Assembly (NCBI GenBank): GCA_039184055.1 | Contig: JBCDBH010000120.1 | Span: 1-15,221, forward strand | DNA length: 15,221 bases | Source of the DNA: JBCDBH01 sp039184055 | GTDB taxonomy: Bacteria; Acidobacteriota; Thermoanaerobaculia; Multivoradales; J023 | Direction of reading: 5' to 3' | The notes under the pieces: generated by a model | Told to the model about the DNA's origin: nothing | Seen by the model: the letters and a program-made list of their open reading frames with translations, nothing else | The model's database searches: none | Made by a program: the position numbers and the translations under genes | Part shown: positions 1 through 6,812 of the stretch, piece after piece | Layout: every line of letters starts with the position of its first letter | Position numbering within the stretch: position 1 is the stretch's first letter

Positions 1-839
1 CGGCCTTCACCACCGACGCCGCGCAGCTCTACGACCTCACCATCTTCGCGGGTGCCACCAACGTCTTCGACCACGGTCGCGTCGACACCGACGAAAACAC
101 CCGCACCGTGTCGTTCAGCAGCATGCCCGACGCTCGGGTGGTGATGGGACCGGCTTCCAGGGAAGGCAACGATCCGGGTGAGATCCGTCTCGGCAACGTC
201 GGCGACTCGTCCTTCCAGCACGTATTTCAGGAGTGGGACTACCTGGACGGTGGCCACAACAAAGAAAAGGCCAGCTGGTTGGCCTTGCCCGACGGCGCTT
301 CGAGCCTCGGCTCGCTCGATGCCGAAGCCGGCGCCGTGTCGGTCAAACACGCCTGGAAGACGGTGAGCTTCGAGCGCACCTTCAGCTCGATCCCGGTGGT
401 CATCCCCACCGTCACCACCAAAAACGGGTGGGCGGCCGTGGTCACACGCTTGCGTAACGTCTCGACGACCGGTTTCCAGATTCGGCTGCAGGAAGAAGAG
501 GCCGCCGACGACATACACCACTTCGAAACCGTGCATTGGGTCGCCATCGAGCCGGGTGCCACCGGTGCCAACGGTCACAAGATCGAAGTGGGTCATACCG
601 GTGACGTCGTCACCGAGAGCAACGTCTTTATCTGGGTTCCGTCGAATATGAGCGACAGCCCGAAATTTCTCGCCGCGGCCCAGACCTATGGCGGACCCGA
701 TCCGGCCAGCCTACGCTTCAGCAAGGCCAACATGGGCATACTCGGTGAGGCCATCGCGGTGCACATGGACGAGGAGCAGTCGCAAGACAACGAGACCGAT
801 CACAGCGCGGAGAACGTCGGTTACATCTTCATCGACTGA
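1..839 (+). CDS. Secreted metalloprotease paralogue, C-terminal part (5' truncated by window)
   Basis: The frame is open from the window edge (first full codon at 3) to TGA at 837-839, so the start lies outside. The first residues match the end of the PPC-like domain of the two intact paralogues (the AAQLYDL region of the gene at 4744). The rest matches their conserved C-terminal module: ARVVMGPA, FQEWDY, a VVIPTVTTKNG strand, RNVSTTGF followed by IRLQEEEA, HWVAIEPG, and an ending of DNETDH then FID. This module resembles an H-type lectin or discoidin-like beta-sandwich; that is inference from the TGF and strand pattern. By analogy the missing N-terminus would hold the signal peptide and HExxHxxGxxH protease. 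By eye it is closer to the 4744 gene than to the 2460 gene. No strong terminator follows; only an imperfect hairpin near 864-888. An internal ATG at 108 is not a credible start because homology continues upstream of it. Confidence 0.85.
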   Translation, partial: AFTTDAAQLYDLTIFAGATNVFDHGRVDTDENTRTVSFSSMPDARVVMGPASREGNDPGEIRLGNVGDSSFQHVFQEWDYLDGGHNKEKASWLALPDGASSLGSLDAEAGAVSVKHAWKTVSFERTFSSIPVVIPTVTTKNGWAAVVTRLRNVSTTGFQIRLQEEEAADDIHHFETVHWVAIEPGATGANGHKIEVGHTGDVVTESNVFIWVPSNMSDSPKFLAAAQTYGGPDPASLRFSKANMGILGEAIAVHMDEEQSQDNETDHSAENVGYIFID

Positions 840-933
840 TCGAGCCATGCGGGCTAGCGCGATAGTCTCTCGAGAACTCGGGAGGACTTTCGATGTGGAT
901 CTGGAGTGAACGTCGAGAGATCGGGCTGGACCC

Positions 934-1824
934 GTGGCGCGCATGACTAAGGTCGTGCGCGCCGCCGCCGGTCTCGGCGCCCTAGTCTTTGTCTACGTCG
1001 CCATCGTCACGATGCCAGAACCTACGCTCAGCCGGCACCGTGACGCCCTGGCCGTCGTCGGCGGGGTCGCTGTGCTGGTTGGCCTTTTCGTCGTGTGGCG
1101 ACGCTCCGAGGCGGCGCTGCGAAGCGCGAAGGCGGCCGAGGCTGGACAGATCACCGGGCGCTACACGGAAGCGATCAAGCAGCTCGGCGACGATCACCCT
1201 GCCGTCCGACTCGGTGGCGTGTACGCGCTCGAGAAGATCTCGCAGGATGATCCCGAGCGGTACGACGCCACCGTGATGGACGTCTTGTGCGCGTATCTTC
1301 GTGATCATCGGCGCGGTGAGTCGGATGGCTTCCAGACGCCAACCGAGGTGCAAGCAGTTCTCGACGTGTTGCGTCGCCGGGATCGTGGGTCGGGTCCGGC
1401 GGGTGTGCACATCGACTTACGAGGCGCCGACCTCTCCGGCGCCGACCTCGCCAACGTCGAGCTCCCCGGCGCCAATCTCTCCAACGTCGATCTGTCCGGC
1501 GCCAACCTGTCCGACGCCGACTTTTCCCACGTCGACCTCTCCGATGCCGACTTGTCCGACGCCAACCTTTCCGATGCCAACCTCGTCCACGCCAACCTGT
1601 CCGGTGCCGACTTCACCAACGCCAACCTCTCCAGCGCCGACCTCTCCGGTTCGTATCTATCCGACGCCAATCTACGAGGCGCCGACCTTTCCGACGCCGA
1701 TCTCTCCAACGTCGAATGTTCCGGCACCAACTTTTCCGGCGCCAACCTGTCCAATGCCGACCTCTCCGGTGCCTACCTCGACCATGCGGACCTCACGGAC
1801 ACCATCGTCAAGCAACCTCGGTAG
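934..1824 (+). CDS. Membrane-anchored pentapeptide-repeat protein
   Basis: A 296-residue protein. Two hydrophobic segments (about residues 8-27 and 36-55) are followed by a soluble block at about 76-128 (YTEAIKQLGDDHPAVRLGGVYALEKIS split over two motifs: an EAIKQLG stretch and an RLGGVYALEKI stretch). This block is typical of the membrane-tethered pentapeptide proteins of cyanobacteria and actinobacteria. From about residue 159 to near the end there are roughly 26 pentapeptides of the A(D/N)LSx type, which fold as a right-handed quadrilateral beta-helix. At DNA level this is a 15-bp coding tandem repeat rich in GCCGACCTCTCC-like units. The start is uncertain: GTG at 934 or ATG at 943, neither with a strong ribosome-binding site. 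Function is unknown; such helices usually act as protein-binding surfaces. It sits 94 bp after one metalloprotease paralogue and before the repeat array at 1863. Confidence 0.85.
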   Translation: MARMTKVVRAAAGLGALVFVYVAIVTMPEPTLSRHRDALAVVGGVAVLVGLFVVWRRSEAALRSAKAAEAGQITGRYTEAIKQLGDDHPAVRLGGVYALEKISQDDPERYDATVMDVLCAYLRDHRRGESDGFQTPTEVQAVLDVLRRRDRGSGPAGVHIDLRGADLSGADLANVELPGANLSNVDLSGANLSDADFSHVDLSDADLSDANLSDANLVHANLSGADFTNANLSSADLSGSYLSDANLRGADLSDADLSNVECSGTNFSGANLSNADLSGAYLDHADLTDTIVKQPR

Positions 1825-1862
1825 CGTGTGCTCGCGACCGATCGCCAGCTAGCAACCGTCCA

Positions 1863-2191
1863 TGTCGTGACGACGGAGGCGTCGTTTTCCGTCAGAAGAG
1901 CGATGTCGTCACGACGGCGTCGTCGTTTTCCATCTGAAGATCGATGTCGTGACGACGGAGGCGGTTTTTTGAGTCGGAACTTCCATGTCGTGGCGACAGG
2001 AGCGATCTTTTAGCGGCGAAAAGGCCGTGTCGTCGCGACATGGCCGTTTTTCTTCGTCGAGAGGGTCGTGTCGTGGCGACAAAGGATATTTTTCGTGTCG
2101 AGAGAGCTGTGTCGTCGCAACGAAGGACTTTTTCCGTGTCGGCCGAGGCGTGTCGCGCCGACACGGGTTGGTCTTCCTGTCGGAAGAGGTC
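1863..2191. repeat. Eight-copy phased array of 41-bp degenerate palindromic repeats
   Basis: Units begin at 1863, 1904, 1945, 1986, 2028, 2069, 2110 and 2151, with steps of 41, 41, 41, 42, 41, 41 and 41 bp. Each opens with a 13-bp near-palindrome, consensus TGTCGTSRCGACR, best in units 4-6 (for example TGTCGTCGCGACA at 2028). Offset about 19-25 carries a T-rich tract (TTTTTC-like, weaker in unit 8), and offset about 28-34 often has a GTCGGAA-like half-site. The rest of each unit is poorly conserved. 41 bp is close to four helical turns, so palindromes and T-tracts fall on nearly the same face; a multi-site protein-binding or curved-DNA element is the favoured reading. No credible gene overlaps it. 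It starts 39 bp after the pentapeptide gene and ends about 100 bp before the TGACGTCA cluster. Confidence 0.85.
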
Positions 2192-2294
2192 CCGGGTTCG
2201 AGCTCGCAATCGTTTCGGTCGAGGGGCACCTTGCCTACCACAGACCTTTCCAATCAAGGTCAGTTTTCCCGTTGGTCAACGGAAAAAAAGAGCT
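2192..2294. other. Intergenic stretch with two small hairpins
   Basis: No gene is seen here. A 6-bp hairpin, GACCTT (2243-2248) with AAGGTC (2256-2261), is followed by a second dyad in which TTTTCCCGTTG (2264-2274) faces CAACGGAAAA (2277-2286). The T-run lies before the second stem and the A-run after it, so neither strand has a terminator-style U-tract. Confidence 0.5.
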
Positions 2295-2334
2295 TGACGT
2301 CAGAATGAGTCGTACTGACGTCGACGTGACGTCA
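2295..2334 (+). promoter_or_regulatory. Triple TGACGT palindrome cluster (candidate activator sites)
   Basis: TGACGTCA lies at 2295-2302, TGACGTCG at 2316-2323 and TGACGTCA at 2327-2334. Spacings are 21 and 11 bp, about two turns and one turn, so all three lie on one DNA face. They start 165, 144 and 133 nt before the ATG at 2460 and 87, 66 and 55 nt before the GG of the sigma-54-like element. The same arrangement, with spacing order reversed, precedes the paralogue at 4744. Inference: upstream activating sites for a dimeric enhancer-binding protein. Confidence 0.65.
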
Positions 2335-2380
2335 ATATCGCGGTACATCGAGCTTTTTCGGTGCTTGTGGCCGGAAAACC

Positions 2381-2396
2381 AGGCATGGATTTCGCA
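2381..2396 (+). promoter_or_regulatory. Sigma-54-like -24/-12 promoter element of the first metalloprotease
   Basis: The sequence is AGGCAT, five bases, then TCGCA. It has the invariant GG at 2382-2383 and GC at 2394-2395 at the required 12-bp offset, compared with the consensus TGGCAYRNNNNTTGCW. The first T and one base of TTGC deviate. Predicted transcription start is near 2407, giving a leader of about 53 nt before ATG 2460. Support comes mainly from the better match at the equivalent place before the paralogue. Confidence 0.5.
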
Positions 2397-2459
2397 CTTC
2401 AGACTTATATCCATTCAGCCCGCCACCGAGCATCGATTGACTGGAACTGAGGTGCAAAC

Positions 2460-4439
2460 ATGAAACGACTCCTTCTCGTTCTCCTGATCGTCCTCCTCAC
2501 CACACCAACCCTGTCGCTGGCCTGCTTTGCTCCGGGCACCAGTCGTGCCGCCGTCGAGCACGAGATGGACTCTCGCCGGCATGAAGCAGCTGTCGGCCTC
2601 GACGATCGATACAACCCCCATAATAGCGGCGGTTGGTCGAGGACGGCGACCGATGGCAACGGCCTGGTCGCGGGTGAGCCGATCACGGTCACGTGGGCCG
2701 TGGTTGCCGACGGCACGACGGTGAATTACGGCGGCGTGGCCCAGCCCTCGGATCTACGTTCGTTTCTGAACGGGCTCTATGGCGATGAGGCCACCTGGAT
2801 GCCGCTCTTTCATGACGCTTTCGACCGTTGGGACGAGGCCAGCGGTGTGACCTTCGTTCATGTCGACTATGACGACGGCTCCCATGTCGGCATCGTGAAC
2901 AAGGGCGTGCTCGGCGTTCGTGCCGACATTCGAATTACCGGTCTCGCGATGGATGGCAACGGTGGCACGCTCGGTAGCGCCCGAGCTCCCAACGAAGGTG
3001 ACATCAAGATCGATACGAGCGACAACTACTACGACGACACTTCGAACAACTCGCTTCGACTCCGCAACGTCCTCGCCCACGAGATCGGACACGCGCTCGG
3101 ACTCGGCCATGTCTGTCCGAACAACGACACCAAGCTCATGGAAGCGTATGCGAGCGAGGACTACGATGGTCCACAACTCGACGACATCCTGGGTGTGAAC
3201 CACCTCTACGGTGACACGCTCGAAAGCAACGAAACCCGCGGCAAAGCGACCAGCCTCGGTACGCTCGACCTCGGTGACACCATCTTCGTCGATACCGCGA
3301 GTATCCATCGTGGTGTCGATGACGACTTCTACCGCTTCACCTACGATGGCACTGAACCCCTCAGCATCATCGTCGCGCCCGTCGGCAAGAGCTATCGGGT
3401 TGCGGACAACAACGATGACGGCGCCTCCTGCAATCTGACCTCCAACAACACCATCAACGATCAGGATCTCTCCTTCTGGATCTACGATGGCGCAGGAGAC
3501 TACCTGACGGATATCGACAACACCGATTCTGGCGACATCGAGAGCCTCGTCAACATTTCCTCCTACGTCGCAGGCACCTATTACCTCGAGGTCAAGGGCG
3601 CGGACGATGACGTTCAGATGTACGACCTCACCCTCGTCAACGCCAACCTGAACCGCATCGATTTCGGCACCGAGACGGTCGACGAGCGCGTCCGCACCGA
3701 CTCGATCAGCGGTGTCCCAAATGCCCGTGTCGTCATGGGACCGGCGACGTACGGAGATGACGCCCCCGGTGTGATCCGTCTCGGCAACGTCAGCAACACG
3801 TCCTTCGACAACCGATTCCAGGAATGGGATTACCAAAATGGTACCCATGACAATGAAACGGCCAGCTGGATCGCCCTGCCCGACGGCGTGTCGAATCTCG
3901 GTGGTCTCGAAGCCGAAGCCGGTGATGTGACCGTCGACCACAACTGGACCCGCGTCGACTTCAGCCACACCTTCAGCACAAAGCCGGTCGTCATCCCGAC
4001 CGTCACCACGACCAACGGAGATTCGGCCGTCGTGGCACGGATCAAGAACCTCTCAAAGACCGGATTCGACATTCGTCTCCTGGAGGAAGAGGCGAACAAC
4101 GGCACCCACGACGACGAAGTCGTCCACTGGATCGCGATCGAAAAGGGTGAAACCGCAGTCGATGGCAAGACGCTCTTCGTGGGGCACACGGGTAACCAGG
4201 TCGACGAGGACTGGCATGAAATCGACGTTCCGAGCGATCTGGTCGACGACTTCTTCATCGCCGCCATGCAGACCTCTCTCGGCTCGGATCCTGCCAGCCT
4301 GCGCTACCGCAAACGCATCGACATTTCCCAACCCGTCGTTCCCACATTCCACTTCGACGTGAAAGTACACGAAGAAAAATCGGCCGATAACGAAACCGAT
4401 CACAAAACAGAAAACGTCGGTTTCATCATCATCGATTGA
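2460..4439 (+). CDS. Secreted matrixin-type zinc metalloprotease with PPC-like and lectin-like C-terminal domains
   Basis: A 659-residue protein. ATG at 2460 follows TGAGGTG with 6-7 nt spacing. Residues 1-21 form a signal peptide ending SLA before Cys22; either signal peptidase I cleavage or a lipoprotein Cys is possible. The catalytic domain (about 65-235) carries HEIGHALGLGH: zinc ligands H207, H211 and H217, catalytic E208, then a KLMEAY Met-turn, which defines a metzincin of matrixin type. About 252-393 is a PPC-like beta-sandwich (DDFYRFTYDG, AGTYYLEV, MYDLTLV). From about 420 to the end is the module shared with the two paralogues (FQEWDY, ETASWIALPDG, VVIPTVTT, NLSKTGFDIRL, VHWIAIEKG), tentatively H-type lectin-like. 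Acidic, Asp/Asn-rich loops suggest calcium binding (inference). Likely role: extracellular proteolysis with substrate targeting. It appears monocistronic, with its own terminator. Confidence 0.9.
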   Translation: MKRLLLVLLIVLLTTPTLSLACFAPGTSRAAVEHEMDSRRHEAAVGLDDRYNPHNSGGWSRTATDGNGLVAGEPITVTWAVVADGTTVNYGGVAQPSDLRSFLNGLYGDEATWMPLFHDAFDRWDEASGVTFVHVDYDDGSHVGIVNKGVLGVRADIRITGLAMDGNGGTLGSARAPNEGDIKIDTSDNYYDDTSNNSLRLRNVLAHEIGHALGLGHVCPNNDTKLMEAYASEDYDGPQLDDILGVNHLYGDTLESNETRGKATSLGTLDLGDTIFVDTASIHRGVDDDFYRFTYDGTEPLSIIVAPVGKSYRVADNNDDGASCNLTSNNTINDQDLSFWIYDGAGDYLTDIDNTDSGDIESLVNISSYVAGTYYLEVKGADDDVQMYDLTLVNANLNRIDFGTETVDERVRTDSISGVPNARVVMGPATYGDDAPGVIRLGNVSNTSFDNRFQEWDYQNGTHDNETASWIALPDGVSNLGGLEAEAGDVTVDHNWTRVDFSHTFSTKPVVIPTVTTTNGDSAVVARIKNLSKTGFDIRLLEEEANNGTHDDEVVHWIAIEKGETAVDGKTLFVGHTGNQVDEDWHEIDVPSDLVDDFFIAAMQTSLGSDPASLRYRKRIDISQPVVPTFHFDVKVHEEKSADNETDHKTENVGFIIID

Positions 4440-4460
4440 TCTCGCTGCCAGTGGAAGAAG

Positions 4461-4488
4461 AAAAGGCGGCTCTTCGGAGCCGCCTTTT
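4461..4488 (+). terminator. Intrinsic terminator of the 2460 metalloprotease gene
   Basis: A 12-bp stem, AAAAGGCGGCTC (4461-4472) with GAGCCGCCTTTT (4477-4488), and a TTCG tetraloop. The A/T flanks make it bidirectional in form. The GC core is repeated at 6773 and 7971. Confidence 0.92.
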
Positions 4489-4558
4489 CGTTTGGGTGGG
4501 TAGATCGAACGTCCACGTCGCGCCGATGGGAACGATGTTCTGCGTAACGAAGGGCTCG

Positions 4559-4616
4559 TGTCGTCGCGTCGTTTTTCTGACGTCAGCTGACGTCAGCGTC
4601 GATGTCGGTGACGTAG
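4559..4616 (+). promoter_or_regulatory. TGACGT palindrome triplet with two array-like TGTCG units, upstream of second metalloprotease
   Basis: TGACGTCA lies at 4578-4585 and 4588-4595, and TGACGTAG at 4609-4616. Spacings are 10 and 21 bp, the mirror order of the cluster at 2295-2334. They start 166, 156 and 135 nt before ATG 4744. They are interleaved with two TGTCG units (4559, TGTCGTCGCG followed by TTTTTC; and 4603, TGTCGGTGACG), 44 bp apart, that look like relatives of the 1863-2191 array. Inference: enhancer sites for the same regulator as the 2460 gene. Confidence 0.65.
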
Positions 4617-4655
4617 GCATGGCCCGAGACGGCTCGTTTTTCTAGGCGGAACCTC

Positions 4656-4671
4656 TGGCATCGTCCTTGCT
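4656..4671 (+). promoter_or_regulatory. Sigma-54 -24/-12 promoter of the second metalloprotease
   Basis: TGGCAT, five bases, TTGCT, matching TGGCAYRNNNNTTGCW at nearly all conserved positions. GG is at 4657-4658 and GC at 4669-4670, the exact 12-bp offset. Predicted start of transcription is near 4682, about 62 nt before ATG 4744. The TGACGT cluster ends 40 bp upstream. Confidence 0.65.
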
Positions 4672-4696
4672 ATTCCATTTGTGCATCTGATTATTC

Positions 4697-4719
4697 ACCC
4701 GCTGAGGGGAGCGGGTTTT
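4697..4719 (+). promoter_or_regulatory. Terminator-like hairpin in the leader of the second metalloprotease
   Basis: ACCCGCT (4697-4703) pairs with AGCGGGT (4710-4716) around a 6-nt loop, followed by a short T-run (TTTT with the last stem base). It lies between the predicted sigma-54 start and the ribosome-binding site. It could act as a weak attenuator or an mRNA 5' stabiliser. A nine-codon frame, counting its stop (ATG 4721, TGA 4745-4747), overlaps the real start codon, which may be chance. Confidence 0.4.
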
Positions 4720-4743
4720 CATGGAGAAGGGAAGGTGCCAGTC

Positions 4744-6741
4744 ATGAAACGCAATGTGCTCACGCTCTTGAACGTTTTCGTATCGATCGCGCTGCTCGTC
4801 GCCCCGGCGGCGATGGCCTGTTTCGCGCCCAAAACCGATCCTGGGCTCATCCAGCGGATGCAGGATTCCGGGCAACGCGAACACACCTCGGTCGGTCTGG
4901 CGAGCCGCTATCGGGTGACCTCGTCGTGGACCGAGACGGCGACCGACGGTAGCGGTCTGTCGAAAGGCGATCCGATCACCCTCACCTGGTCGATCGTGCC
5001 CGATGGCTCGATCGTCTACGACGAGGGTGTCGCGTACATCTCGAATCTGCAGTCCTTTCTCAACGGCATCTATGGCAACCAGGCGACCTGGCTGGCGGTG
5101 TTGCAGCAGGTCTTCGACGATTGGAGCGAGGTCTCCGGTGTGAACTATGTATACGAGCCGAACGACGATGGCGCGTGGGCCGGTGAGCAACCGGGTGACG
5201 TCTACAGCCCCCACAGCGGTGATCTCGGGGTGCGTGGCGACGTGCGGCTCTTCGGTCACACCATCGACGGCAACAGCAACACGCTCGCCTACAACTACTA
5301 CCCGGCCTATGGTGGCGACATGGCCATCGATACCTCGGACAACTTCTACGACGACACCAGCAACAACTCGATCAAGTTTCGCAATACCGTCGCCCACGAG
5401 CTCGGTCACGGTTTGGGGCTCCGTCACGTCTGCCCGATCAGCGAAACCAAGCTGATGGAGCCTTACCTCACCACCGCTTTCGACGGTCCGCAGCACGACG
5501 ACATTCTGGCTTTGAACCGCAACCATGGCGACTACCTGGAAAGTAACGAAACCCCCGGTACCGCCACCGTCTTCGGTGCCTTCCATTCGGGTGATGCGAT
5601 CAGCTACGACGAGCTCAGCATCGACGACGACAGTGACGCCGACTACTTCAGCTTCTCCTACGACGGCGTCTCGCCCTTGCAGCTCAGCGTGTCGCCGGTC
5701 GGCAGCACCTATCTCTCCGGCAATCAAAACAGCGATGGAAGCTGCTCGGCGGGAAGCTCGTTCAACTCGGCCGCCACCCAGGATCTCCAGGTCGCCATCT
5801 TGGACAGCAGCGGCTCGACCGTGGTGCAGTCGATCGACAACACCGGTGCGGGAAGCGCCGAGACGCTGAGCGACTACAGCCTGCCAGCCGGTGACTATTA
5901 CCTCGAGGTGGCCGCTTTCTCGAATGCCGCGCAGCTCTACGATCTCGAGATGAAATCGGGCAGCGTCGACGAATTCGCCTTCGGTCGTGAGACCATCGAC
6001 GAGATCACCCGCACCGTGTCGCTCAGCGGCGTGTCGAACGCACGCGTGGTGATGGGGCCCGCCACCTACAACGGTACCGATCCGGGGACGATCCGGCTCG
6101 CCAACGTCAGCGACTCGTCCTTCCAGCACCGTTTTCAGGAGTGGGACTACGAAAACGGTACCCACGACGACGAAACCGCCAGCTGGTTGGCGCTGCCCGC
6201 CGGGGTGTCCTTCCTCGGTGACCTCGAGGCCGAGGCGGGTGACGTGTCGGTCGACGAAGTGTGGGTGACGGTGAGCTTCGGGCGTACCTTCAGCTCGACT
6301 CCGGTGGTCATCCCCACCGTCACCACCAAGAACGGTAGCTCGGCGGTCGTCGCCCGCCTGCGCAACGTATCGACGACCGGCTTCGAGATCCGTCTTCAGG
6401 AAGAAGAAGCCAACGACGACAACCACGCCTTCGAGACCGTGCACTGGGTCGCCGTCCAGCCGGGTATCACCGTGGCCAACGGTCATGTCATCTTAGTCAC
6501 CCGGACCGGTAACTCGGTCACCGACGAGTGGTTCGCGTTCGCACTACCCCCACAGTTCAGCAACGCGGCATTCATCGCCGCCTCGCAGACCTACGATGGC
6601 AGCGACCCGGCGACCGTCCGCTACCAGAACATCTCGTTTCTCGGTTTCGAGTACTTCCAGGTGAAGATCCACGAGGAAGTCTCGGCCGATACCGAAACCG
6701 GTCACAACAGCGAGGATGTCGGCTTCATCGTCATCGACTGA
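4744..6741 (+). CDS. Secreted matrixin-type zinc metalloprotease with PPC-like and lectin-like C-terminal domains (second copy)
   Basis: 665 residues from ATG 4744, preceded by AAGGTG at 6-nt spacing. An in-frame GTG at 4681 lies at or before the predicted transcription start and gives no homologous sequence, so it is rejected. The signal peptide (MKRNVLTLL onward) ends AMA before Cys26, as in the 2460 gene. The protease motif is HELGHGLGLRH (H218, E219, H222, H228) with Met-turn KLMEPY. A DDILALN stretch follows, as in the paralogue. The PPC-like domain is about 260-400 (DADYFSFSYDG, AGDYYLEV, LYDLEM). The C-terminal module runs from about 430 to the end with the same landmarks as the paralogues (FQEWDYENGTHDDETASW, VVIPTVTTKNG, VSTTGFEIRLQEEEAN, VGFIVID). 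The N-terminal half has diverged more from the 2460 copy than the motif blocks. Predicted regulation: sigma-54 plus TGACGT activator. Confidence 0.9.
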   Translation: MKRNVLTLLNVFVSIALLVAPAAMACFAPKTDPGLIQRMQDSGQREHTSVGLASRYRVTSSWTETATDGSGLSKGDPITLTWSIVPDGSIVYDEGVAYISNLQSFLNGIYGNQATWLAVLQQVFDDWSEVSGVNYVYEPNDDGAWAGEQPGDVYSPHSGDLGVRGDVRLFGHTIDGNSNTLAYNYYPAYGGDMAIDTSDNFYDDTSNNSIKFRNTVAHELGHGLGLRHVCPISETKLMEPYLTTAFDGPQHDDILALNRNHGDYLESNETPGTATVFGAFHSGDAISYDELSIDDDSDADYFSFSYDGVSPLQLSVSPVGSTYLSGNQNSDGSCSAGSSFNSAATQDLQVAILDSSGSTVVQSIDNTGAGSAETLSDYSLPAGDYYLEVAAFSNAAQLYDLEMKSGSVDEFAFGRETIDEITRTVSLSGVSNARVVMGPATYNGTDPGTIRLANVSDSSFQHRFQEWDYENGTHDDETASWLALPAGVSFLGDLEAEAGDVSVDEVWVTVSFGRTFSSTPVVIPTVTTKNGSSAVVARLRNVSTTGFEIRLQEEEANDDNHAFETVHWVAVQPGITVANGHVILVTRTGNSVTDEWFAFALPPQFSNAAFIAASQTYDGSDPATVRYQNISFLGFEYFQVKIHEEVSADTETGHNSEDVGFIVID

Positions 6742-6772
6742 TCGTTTCTCGGCCTCGGCTGAGATTGGGGAA

Positions 6773-6797
6773 GGCGGCTCCGAAGAGCCGCCTTTTT
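6773..6797 (+). terminator. Intrinsic terminator of the 4744 metalloprotease gene
   Basis: GGCGGCTC (6773-6780), CGAA loop, GAGCCGCC (6785-6792), then TTTTT (6793-6797). The stem is identical to those at 4465 and 7971. Confidence 0.92.
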
Positions 6798-6812
6798 CTA
6801 GTTGGTGCCTTA

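Noticed and set aside
1863..2191. CRISPR array
   Set aside because: The repeated part is a degenerate 13-bp palindrome plus a loose T-tract, with no constant 25-37 bp repeat and no cas genes nearby.
2264..2289. Intrinsic terminator
   Set aside because: The T-run precedes the stem and the A-run follows it on the plus strand, and the minus strand likewise has A rather than U after the stem; the palindrome also closes with almost no loop.
2754..3968. 404-codon minus-strand open frame
   Set aside because: Antisense to the 2460 metalloprotease; Val/Asp/Gly-rich shadow composition.
4642..6486. 614-codon minus-strand open frame
   Set aside because: It lies wholly antisense to the 4744 metalloprotease, which has clear motifs; the frame is a GC-bias shadow without recognisable domains.
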